A stretch of 28,846 nt of DNA from a virus. The notes under the pieces are model-generated. The model did no database searches and was not told where the DNA came from. It was given only the letters and a program-made list of their open reading frames with translations. Below are positions 14,488-25,700 of the stretch, one piece after another (position 1 is the stretch's first letter; every line of letters begins with the position of its first letter). Location: positions 1-28,846 of the IMG/VR virus record IMGVR_UViG_3300027985_000364; one strand, 5' to 3'. The position numbers and the translations under genes are program-made.

Positions 14488-16629
14488 ATGCTTAAATTTA
14501 AATCAATAGAAATGAGAAATTTTCTTAGTTTTGGTAATGTTCCTCAAGTAGTAAATCTTGAGGATTCACCACTAAGTGTTATCGTTGGTATTAACAACGA
14601 TGCAAGTACTGATGATGAAACAAGAAACGGTGTTGGTAAATCATCACTAATCCAAGCAATGCACTTTGCTATTTACGGAAAAAGTATTGATAATAAAATC
14701 AAGCTAACTAACCTTGTAAACAAAACTAACAAGAAACATTGTTCTGTTAAACTTCAGTTCGAACAAAATGGAATAATGTATCAAATTGAGAGAACTAGAA
14801 GCCCTAACAACTTAGTCTTTATGGTTAATGGAAGAACCCTCGATAATAACGAAGCACAAGGCGAAAATAAAGAAACACAATTAGAAATTGAATCTATAAT
14901 TGGCATGTCACAAGATGTATTCTCCCAGATTGTTACATTGACTACTAATACTGAACCATTTTTATCATTAAGCGCTGCAAAACAACGTGTAATAATTGAT
15001 GAATTATTTACAATTACGCAGCTTTCAGAAAAAGCAGAAAAATTAAAAGAATCAATTAAAACAACAAAAGATTTAATTAATAAAGAATTATTTAAAATTC
15101 AAACAATTGATCAAACTAACGCTAAAATGCATCTAGCGATAGAATCCGCGTTATCTGCATCTTCTAAATTTGAATCAACTAGACTGTTGGAAATTGAATC
15201 GCTGGAAAAAGAAAGAAGTGCATTTTCGACTTTTAACCTTGAAGATGAGCTTAATCAATATAAAGAATATACCAGAATTAACAGCAAGAACACTGAAATA
15301 TCAAAACTTGAAATTTCAGCAGTGCAATTATATGATAGATATAATTCGTGGAATATCGAATTTCAAAATTCGTTAAATGAATTTAATGTTGAACTAAAAC
15401 GGTTGCAATCAATTGATATTGAGCAAGAAATTTTAAATCATGATGCTAATTTAGAAATTCAAAAAGTAATAGAAGATAACAATATAATTGATAAAGAAAT
15501 CTTGCATTTAAATACTCAAAAAATGCAGATCAAAAAGCTACTTGATGAATATTCAAAAAAAGTAAGCAATCTTGAAATTGAAATTGATAATATTGCAGAA
15601 CATTCAGAGCAATGTCCGTTATGCAACGGTGTAATTAATAGTGATGTTCATGAAAAGATTATTAACGATAAAAAAGATGAATTAAAAAAGTATCAAACTC
15701 AAGTAACAAATACTTCTGTAATGTTGGAAGAATGTACTACTTCAATTAGTTCTTCATTATCTAAAAAAGTTGAAGTTAAACCGCTAGTTTCTACTGTATA
15801 TAAAAATAAGAACGATGCTACTGAACATAGTTATAAGATAAAAACTTTAGAAGAAAAAATAACAGATAAAACTACGCAAATTAATCCGTATGATTCTCAA
15901 CTAAATGATATTACTAAGCAAATAGAGTTGATGGGTGAAAAAGAAATAGTTCCTAATAATATTTGGAAATCTGAATCAGAATTGCATTTAACGTATCAAT
16001 ATATCCAATCATTAAAAGAAAAAATTAGTACAGAGAAAAATAGAATTAACCCTTATATTGATCAAATAGAACAACTTAAAAATGCATTGATTGCAGTTGA
16101 TGAAGTTGAGCTTAATAGACTTAGAACGTTACTAGATCATCAAGACTTTTTGGTAAAACTTTTAACTGATAAGAATTCATTTGTTCGAAAGACTATTATT
16201 AACCAAAATCTTTCGTTTTTAAACGAAAGACTTAGATTTTATATTGAAAAATCATCATCTTTGCATACTGTAAAATTTGAAAATGATTTATCGGTAAATA
16301 TTACTAAGTTTGGTGAATCGTACGACTATGATAATTTATCTAGAGGCGAGAAAACTAGAATTATTATATCGTTATCTTTAGCATTTAGAGACTTATATGA
16401 ATCATTGAATTCACCAATTAATTCTCTAATGATAGATGAATTTTTAGATAATGGATTAGATGCAGTTGGTGTTAAATCATGTTACGATATTATAAATTTA
16501 ATTTCACAATACAACAAGAACTGTTTTTTGATTACTCACCGTGAAGAAATAAAAAATAAATGCCCCGTCACTCTTACTATAACCATGGAAGGCGGTTTTA
16601 GTACCATTCAACAAGAAAGTGAAGCGTAA
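14488..16629 (+). CDS. 46: Recombination ATPase subunit gp46 (Rad50/SbcC-type, 713 aa)
   Basis: This is the ABC-type ATPase that controls gp47. Visible parts: N-terminal FKSIEMRNFLSFG (4-16); Walker A NGVGKSS (47-53); Q-loop area near 143-150; two coiled-coil arms (about 180-370 and 390-560) around a zinc hook CPLC (376-379); ABC signature LSRGEKTRI (617-625); Walker B SLMIDEFLD (646-654) with D-loop N655-GLD; H-loop LITHRE (681-686). It is longer than T4 gp46 (560 aa), mostly through longer coiled coils. AAGGGCAAAG precedes the ATG. The last codons (GAAGC then GTAA) are part of a terminator hairpin, so the transcript probably ends here before the late structural operon begins. Confidence 0.95.
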   Translation: MLKFKSIEMRNFLSFGNVPQVVNLEDSPLSVIVGINNDASTDDETRNGVGKSSLIQAMHFAIYGKSIDNKIKLTNLVNKTNKKHCSVKLQFEQNGIMYQIERTRSPNNLVFMVNGRTLDNNEAQGENKETQLEIESIIGMSQDVFSQIVTLTTNTEPFLSLSAAKQRVIIDELFTITQLSEKAEKLKESIKTTKDLINKELFKIQTIDQTNAKMHLAIESALSASSKFESTRLLEIESLEKERSAFSTFNLEDELNQYKEYTRINSKNTEISKLEISAVQLYDRYNSWNIEFQNSLNEFNVELKRLQSIDIEQEILNHDANLEIQKVIEDNNIIDKEILHLNTQKMQIKKLLDEYSKKVSNLEIEIDNIAEHSEQCPLCNGVINSDVHEKIINDKKDELKKYQTQVTNTSVMLEECTTSISSSLSKKVEVKPLVSTVYKNKNDATEHSYKIKTLEEKITDKTTQINPYDSQLNDITKQIELMGEKEIVPNNIWKSESELHLTYQYIQSLKEKISTEKNRINPYIDQIEQLKNALIAVDEVELNRLRTLLDHQDFLVKLLTDKNSFVRKTIINQNLSFLNERLRFYIEKSSSLHTVKFENDLSVNITKFGESYDYDNLSRGEKTRIIISLSLAFRDLYESLNSPINSLMIDEFLDNGLDAVGVKSCYDIINLISQYNKNCFLITHREEIKNKCPVTLTITMEGGFSTIQQESEA

Positions 16630-16647
16630 GCTTCACTTCTGTTCTTT
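16617..16647 (+). terminator. Terminator-like hairpin at the end of gp46, stop codon in the loop
   Basis: AAGTGAAGC-GTAA-GCTTCACTT is a perfect 9-bp stem with a GNRA-type loop that contains the TAA of gp46. The T-rich tail (CTGTTCTTT) is weak, so some read-through into the giant gene is expected. Confidence 0.65.
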
Positions 16648-16664
16648 AATATCGCTAAACTATC

Positions 16665-16672
16665 AATAAATA
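16665..16672 (+). promoter_or_regulatory. Late promoter box of the giant structural gene
   Basis: AATAAATA ends 28 nt before the ATG at 16701 and lies just after the gp46 terminator. Confidence 0.65.
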
Positions 16673-16691
16673 CCATATATTAATTATATGG
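16673..16691 (+). promoter_or_regulatory. Hairpin that could hide the ribosome binding site of the giant gene
   Basis: CCATATA (16673-16679) pairs with TATATGG (16685-16691) over a TTAAT loop. The only ribosome binding site candidate, GGA (16690-16692), overlaps the 3' arm. A late transcript starting about 6-8 nt after the promoter box would lack most of the 5' arm and could not form it. Confidence 0.5.
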
Positions 16692-16700
16692 AACATAAAG

Positions 16701-19700
16701 ATGACTGACTATAGCTTTACTTCAAGCACTCCCTCTGATGCTTCACAGAAAAAGATTGCTATTGAATTTTTGCCTGAATGGGCTCAAAATACTGAGCAAA
16801 TCCAGAAATTTTTTGATGGAGCGATACAACAGTGGTTCACCCCAGAAAATAACGAAGCAATTAATGGGTATATTGGAACTAAAGGCTCTGCTGATAAATC
16901 AAAATTATTCATAGATGAGCAGGATTCATTGAGAAATGAATACCAATTGTCGCCTTCGTATGTAAGTAAGTCAGATTCAAATACTATTTTAGGTGCTCTT
17001 CATTATCAAGATTTAATTGATAATTTAAAAAATGAAGGAGCATTAACTGAAGATGAATCTCGTCTTCTTGCTGGCACTTTTTACTCATGGGCTCCACCTC
17101 TTAATCCTGATATGTTTGTTAACTATTCAAACTATTACTGGGATACTGAAAATGAAGATGGTATTACTACTCCATATTATATAGTAATGGAAAGAGGAAG
17201 TATTGACGGTAACTTGTGGAGCGTTTACAATTATTGGTATTATATAACTGATAGTACTGTTAATATTGATAGTATTAATAGTGGTCGTTTTGTTCAAGCA
17301 ACTAGACCTATTATCCAATTTGTTAAAAATATAGAATTATATAATTTTGGTAGATACGCTAGAACTGCTGTTGATTTAGTTTCTGTAGATGTATTACCAC
17401 AAGATATCATGTTTAGAAATTTATCAGACAATATAACAATTGATGGCGAATTTATTAAAGATGGTGATAGAATATTATTCACTAGTATTACAACCAACAA
17501 AGGCGAAAATAATAGAGTTTATAAAGTAGTAACTGATGTTATTAACGGTATCGAAGTATATGGTTTATACATGGATACTGATGAAATGACTTCCGAAAGA
17601 CCAACTGGTGAACCAGTACAGTACGATACTATAAGAGTAAAACGTGGAACCTACTTTAAAAATAAGGTTCTATGGTGGGATGGTACAAGTTGGGCTGAAG
17701 GGCAGCAAAAATCTGATGTTAACCAAGATATTAAATTCAATCTATATGATTCTGATTTTGTAGCGCTTGATAATAACGAAGCTTATCCTAGTAGTACTTT
17801 TGAAGGGAATACTATATTCACGTATTATAGTTCTAGTAACTACACATACGATAATACTCTTACTAGAAATGTAACCTACGATACTGATGGTAATATTCTG
17901 TATTACAACTCAATGCAATCAGACGAGTATTATTATGATGGAACATCTAAAATAGAAGATGTAAGATTTTATAAACTTCTTGGTTCTACTGTAAGTAATG
18001 ATGCGTATTATACTGATTGGAAAAAATCAACTCATGTATTACAACAATACTTAACCACAAGTGTTAGTGCAAAATACGAAATTGATGATTCACAACAATA
18101 CACATTTGAAACTGGTTACTCATTACCAGCGGTACCAACTTCATCGCAGTACAATGCAGTAAAAATTTCCGTTGACGGGTCAAACTTAAATTACAACAAT
18201 ACTGCAACTACTTTTGATGATTTGGATACTAATGAATTTTATTATTCGAATAATGTAGCTTACATTAATTATGATTTAACTACAAATTCATACGTTAAAA
18301 TATCAGTATTAGGAACTGAGAAGCTTGATTCTGAAGCAGTTTATGAAATTCCATATAACCTAAGTAACAATGCTAGTAACGATTCAATTAGCGTGATTAA
18401 CAGTTCAGTTTTAATATATCATTTTATGAGTATTATCTCTAATCAAGATTCAATAACGGGATCTCCTTACGGTGTAAACAATTTTAACAGCACCGCAAAA
18501 GATATATCAAGAGGGACTGAGATAATCCAACATGAATCATCATTAATTCCTTTAATGGCTCATTATTCTGATAGCAATCTTAATATAATTGATAGTATTA
18601 ATTATACCAAGCATAATTATAACAGATACAGAAATAAATTTACTCAATTAATGAACACACTTGTGGGTTCTGATACTTCAAGTACTGATTCAGAAATTGT
18701 ACAGGAAATATTTGATACAATTACTTTAAGTAAATCATCAGAATTTCCATTCTGGTTATCAACTATGGCAGATTCATATGGCTCAACTTATATGCCTAGT
18801 ACTCCAACGTACTTAGGTATTACTGATGTATATGTTCCAAAAACAAAAGTTAAGTTAAATCTTAATAATTCAGGTTTTGCTCTTTATAATATAAACCACA
18901 TGGGCCAATTATCAAAATCGTATAGCACATTACTTAATGGTACTATCCAAGCTGATAGACGAGATAATATTATATATCTTTTAGAGATGAGTATCTATAA
19001 TTCAATCGAAACAAGTTTTAGGCAATACGATAGAATCAAAGCTTATAGTATATATGATATCAAACCTGGTATCTTTAGAGAAACTAATTATTCAAAAGAT
19101 GAATTTAAAGAAATATCATTAAGAGGATTTTCACAGTGGACATATGCAAACGATGTTGATGCATATACTAATAACGAGTATGTTTCTGGTAATTGGAAAA
19201 CTTTTAATTATAGCTCATGCACATATTCCATAAACAATCAAGCAGTGTCAGGATCATGGAGATCAATTTATCTTGACTATTTTGATACGTTAACCCCTCA
19301 CACCACACCATGGCAAATGTTAGGATTTAGTATTAAACCAACATGGTGGGATACAATTTATACCTCATATATTTCAGTAAACGATACTATTGTATATACT
19401 GATATGAATATGTGGGCTGATATTGAAACCGGAACAATTAAAAGTGGTGATAGAGCTGGGATAGATTTACGTTTTGCTAGACCTGATATTACGAAATACA
19501 TTCCATATGATTTTAGTACTGGTGAATTATATTCTCCATGGACAGCACCGAGTGGAATGAATCCACTTATTAGCTCTAAACCATCAGCAGTGAGTGCTGC
19601 TTCTGATTGGATAATTGGTGATATTGGTAGTATTGAATATAGTTACATGCAAAGCTCGTTTTATAAATTTGAGGAATGTATAACATTATATCTAGCTCAG

Positions 19701-22700
19701 CCTGCTAAGTTCTGTTCTTATTTTTGGGATACTAGAAATAACTCAGTAGTTAATGTTAATGGTAGCAATGAATACATTAATAACACCACAAAACGAAGAT
19801 TATCGTTTGATTCTACTATAGCAGTACACGGTGAAGAGGATGTTGCTGTTTTGGGTTATCAAACTTGGGTTTCCGACTATTTAAAAAGCCAGCATTATGA
19901 TATTGCAACAACATACGGTAGACTTATTAGAGGCTCAAATGCTCAATTGATGCATAGAATTGGCGGTTTTAGTACCGACACTGCTCTAACATTTAGTTCA
20001 GATAGTTTCGGGTTAATACCACAAGAAAATGCCACTGTTAAATTAATTAAATCTGCCCCAAGAGTACAAGTATCATATAGTGCTATTAAGATTTTAAAAA
20101 CTAATGGGTTATATCAAATTAGCGGATTCAATCAAAAAGATAGTTATTTTACCTATAGTACGCCAAATAAATCAGGATTAAAATATTCAAATAAAGTAAA
20201 CAATATTACCGTTACTGATTATAAAGATTTTTCTGGTACTGCAATATTAGAGTATAACGAATCAATAGCATCAATACAGGATGTGTATCAATTTATTATT
20301 GGGTACGGTAATTACTTAGTTCAATCTGGATGGATTTTTGAAGATTTGAATCCTTCAAATGGAACTGTTTTTGGGTGGCATAGTATAGGAGATTTATTCC
20401 TTGAATGGGTAGCTAGTAAGCCAAGTGATGGAACTTACATTACATTAACACCATCATCAAAAGCAATTAAGTTTGGTACTACATTTGGATTTATTGATAA
20501 TGTTGGTACGTATTCTGGTGGTTTATGGTCTTTAATTGACGAATCGTACGAATCAATTGATATAGCAGAACTTGACATTGTTAGATTAGGTAATGTTTTA
20601 GTATTAAGAACATTAGAAGATTCAGATAAGAAAATAATGTCAGTAAGAATGAATATTGTTGAGTTTGAACATGCAGTTATATTTGATAATAGCACTATTT
20701 TCAACAACACTATATATCTTCCGTTGTATGGATTATACCAACGTCGGCTAAATGTAAACGGAACAATTTCAGGGAACTGGAATGGTCGTTTAGAGGCTCC
20801 TGGTTATATGATTGTTGATAGCAATACTATACCAAACTTTGAAAAGCTTGTTAATGACTTTACTCACTATTATGATTCTGAAAATCCTCAAATTAGTTTA
20901 ACAGTTTCTGATTTGTCAAAACATCTTATTGGATATCAAACTAGAGACTTCTTAACGAACTTAATTAATACTGATGCTAACAGATTCTCTTTTTATAAGG
21001 GTTATATTAAAGAAAAAGGAACAAGACAAGCATTTGATAAAGTGTTGCGTGTAGTTCAAAGTTCAGAAAATACACAGGACTATCAAGTATTTGAAGAATG
21101 GGCGATTAAAGTTGGTGAATACGGAAACGTAAAAAATACCAAAATATTAGAATTTAATATCAAGCAATCTGAAATTAAACAAGACCCTCAAGTTGCTACG
21201 TTTAGTGAAGACTATACAAGCGATAGTTCAACGGATAATATTATTACATATTATGGCACGACAGGTATTGATGAACGCTGGATTACTCGCCCAACTGGTA
21301 ATAAAGTATTTCCATTAGTTTTAAGAAATGAAGACTTTATTGATGTTCCGAATTATGGCCCGATTAATCTAAATGAAGTATCGTTTATTACTGAAGATTT
21401 TAGTACTATTAATACTGACAGATTAGCATATGTTAAAAAGAATAGCTCTATTCCAACAGTTGCATGGATGTTAAACAACAATGGAACATGGGACCTTTTT
21501 GATATTGTTGATACTGGGATTGTAGTAAGTAGTGTTGTTGTTGATTCAGATAACAATATTAGCACTATTACATGTTCAAGTAATTTAGTATTAGATGATG
21601 ATACTCCAATTTTTATAAATGATGAATCTAGTACTACTAGTAATATCAATATAGATATGTTCTATTATAATTCTAGTGATGTTGCATCAAATGAATTGGT
21701 TTATAGTTCAGCATTAAGCGCATTAACCTATACTGAAAGTAATCCAAAAATATACAAATACGTTAATAGATTTAGCACATTAGCAGAGAAAGCTACCTTT
21801 GTTACTTCTAGAAATACATACGTTCCTAATAATTCAAATTTTGTAAGACCTGTAGTTTATAACAAAAATACTGATTTAACTGAAACATATGTAAATGTAT
21901 GGGATCCATTGCAAGGAATGATCCCAGGTTTAGCTAAATCTGAAATTACATTCATTACGCAAATTGATCCAGCGTTGTATAATAATGATGATATAAATGC
22001 AACTGCTTGGGGAAGTCAGCATGTAGGTGAAGTTTGGTGGGATACTAGTACTGTTAGATATATTGATTATACACAATCAGATGATATAGATTATATAAGA
22101 AAACAATGGGGCAAAACGCTACCAGGTAGTTCTATTGATATATACGAATGGGTTAAATCCCCTGTACTCCCATCAGAATGGGACACATATGTAGCATCAC
22201 AGGAAAGCACAAATAAGAGTAGTTCGTCATATGTTCCTTCTGGAACTGCTAACCAAAGCGATTGGTGCGAAATCCAAGAATATGATTATACTATTGCTGA
22301 TTATAAGTCATATTACTATTTTTGGGTAAAAGATTCTATATATGTCCCTGATGTGTCTTTTAGAAAACGTAGTATTTCTGAAATTGCAAATATCATAGAA
22401 GATCCAACTGCTCTTAATATACCTTGGTTTGCAGCAATTGATACTAATTCTTTTGTAATCAGCGGATTAAGCGATTTAATTGACGAAACAACATCAGTAA
22501 TTCAAATAAAATACAAAATGGTTGAAACTGATGATGTTAAACATACTCAATGGTTGTTAATGAAAGAGAAAGATGAGTATAAAGTTGATCAAACGTTATG
22601 GGATAATATGGTAAATAGTATCTGCGCATCTGATACTGATGGGAACTTGATGTTATACCCATATAAATCATTGGGTAATACTGATAGTACTGTTTGGTTT

Positions 22701-25700
22701 AAAGATGTTCTAGCTGCTAGAAAAGTATTAGTTCAAAGTATTAATAAAATTCTTGGTTCTGTTAGTATTTTAAGTGATACGTATTACTCAGCAAATGTAT
22801 TAAATTACAATAGCTCATACGTTAATCCATATTCATTTAAAGCGTCTGTGATACTATATGATTCATTATATGCTCTTAAAATTGAAAATCCTTCTTATTT
22901 CTCAGAGGGTGACTGTGTTATTTTGAGTACTACTAGTGTGTTGCCTGCTCCTTTGAGTGCTAACCAACCATATTATATACATATTGTTGATAGCGAAAAT
23001 GGCATCTTTAAGTTAAAAGCAACATCGAACTCAAAATCGTATTTTAATATTACGTCGAAAGGTACTGGGCAGCTATATTGCACTAAACAGACTGATTTAA
23101 GCACTTCTGATATGGATCTATCTTATGATATTTCTGAATATTGGGAAATATGTGATTGGTATAATTCAGGCTATAGCGAATCAACTCCATATACTGAATA
23201 TTACGATTTAAGCACAGTAAGTATAAAAGATCATAGCATTGGTGATGTAATACGAATTACTGATCAAAGTAATAGTTCATTGTGGGAGTTGTATGTTTTA
23301 GAATATTCAAGAGGTGCATTAATTTGGAGTTCTATTGGTAAGAGTTCAATGACGGTGAAATTTAATAGTAATTTGTATACTGATTATTCCGTTGTTGATG
23401 AAAATCTTTCTCCAAGTATAACTGAATACAAAACTAGAAGTATAATAAGATTGCTTCTTTCATCGTTATCTGATTACGAAAGTACTATCTTCTTTGATTT
23501 ATTGCACTACGTTCATTATGAGCAAAATATTGTTGCATGGGCAAATAAAACATCGTATATCAGTATTACTGGTATTAGTCAAACATTAACTAGTTCAACA
23601 TTAAGTAATTCAGATCCATTTAATGATGCATTATCGTATTTTACTGAAGTTAAACCATACAGAACAAAAATTAGACAATTAACAGCACAAAGAACATCTG
23701 ATTCTGATACAGCTTCAATTTCAGCATTTGATAGCGATCCAGATTCGTTAAACCGAGATGCATTAGCTGGTATAGTATACGATGGTGAAACTGTGCAAGA
23801 TTTTTCAAATATAAGTAGAACATTTAGACAGCAACTTGATATTTTAAATTTTGATATTGTTTCAAATGAAAAGATTTCAAATTTATCATCTGAATCATAT
23901 TATCTTGATACTTATAATTCATACTTTGTACAGAATTATCCTGATAATTGCGTTTTGAGTACTCTTGTTGTCTCAAATGCTGGAAGTTCTATTTATAACG
24001 GAACGTATACAGAGATTACTTCTGATATTCCAACCTTTAGTTCGTTTAGAAATGTATTACTATCGAAAATTATAGTTGATGAAAATAAAAAAGTATATAT
24101 GAATTCAAATTCATGTTATATTTGGTTCTTGCATGACTACGGTTGGGTTATGAGTACTACTGATAGTGCAACTGTTTATTATGTTGATTACTATCATGCA
24201 ACTGTTGAAAATTCTGAAATAGACGACGTTACTGTTTGGGGTCAAATAATAAGCTCAGTTTGTGTGGCTAATAATATCGCAATAAGTAACATAACTAAAA
24301 GAAGTATAGATACTTCTAAGGTTTATAATGTAAATCCGATTTCAGAGGAAGTAAATTGGTTAAAAGACCAAATTGAATCATCGTTAATAAGCAATTTAAA
24401 TGAATATGTAAATTATGATTCAAGTTCTATTATAAAAGATAATGCAAATTCGATATTTAAATCATTAGTTGGTGGTGGTTATTATTTTGATGTTAAATTT
24501 GTAGTAAGCTTGTTTAGCACACTATCAGAAACTGTTTTAAGTACTATTATTTCTAATGCAATGAACACACAAGCTGAAATTAACGAATATTATAATAACG
24601 CAGCTAATAGATTGTATATTTCAGATGCAGAAATATCACAAGAAGAGATTGATTATCGTTTAGGTATAGGATTTAAAGGTGCTCATTTATCAAATCTAAC
24701 TAATTATAGAGTGTCACCTGGTTTCAGTTCATCATTAGATGAAAGCGTTCTTGATTTTATAGTTGACTACGGTATATATTTAAAAAATGGTACTATCCAG
24801 TTTGGAACACCTATTGGTAGCTTAGATGTTGATTATTTACAAGACGACTATTTTGAATTTGATGATTATGGTAAATTTTCATGGGATTTAAATACATCTG
24901 ATGATGTTAACGCAAATATTGGGTCATTAAACGATAACGCATACTATTCAGATAACAAATATCTAAACGATTCATTGCCATTAATGGGTGGTTATATAAA
25001 TGATGTAGCAGCATATGACCAAAGTGGTCTAGAAGATGCAACATCTGAAATGATATTTGAAAATGTATCAGCTAGTAATATTCTTGATGAAACAGCTAGT
25101 GCAGCTAACGCATTATTTAATATCAGTATGTTTGATATTGGTGATTTGATACATGGTAATAATTTTAGTACTATCCAAGCGCACGTATCGAAAATAACTC
25201 CTGATATGTTAGCTGATATTGACTTCGGTATATATCATGGTACTGGTGTTATAACTGATACGTACGGTATATTAAATGAAGACTTTGGATTACATATTGA
25301 CTTTACTGGCACAAACGACGATGATATTGATTTAGATTTAGATAGATCATTTAGTGACAGTTATAATATAAATGTTGGTGATTTTAGTATTAAATGTGAT
25401 GTAATGCAACATCCTCAAAATAGAAACATAGCTATTGTATCTGTTCCATCAAAAATGAATTATATATTCTCAAAATGGCAAACTGAAGACGCAATAGATG
25501 TTCCTACATACGAATTAATGCATAGACGTCAAAAATGGCCTTTTGTTATTGATGCTGAATATTTTAATCAATCATCAGTTATATTAAGAGTTCAAAATCA
25601 TAGATTTACAACAGATGATATAGCAATGATATGTTATAATTTATCAGATAGTGATAATTATAATAATGTCGCATGGGTAAACGTCAGAGTAATTGATAAG

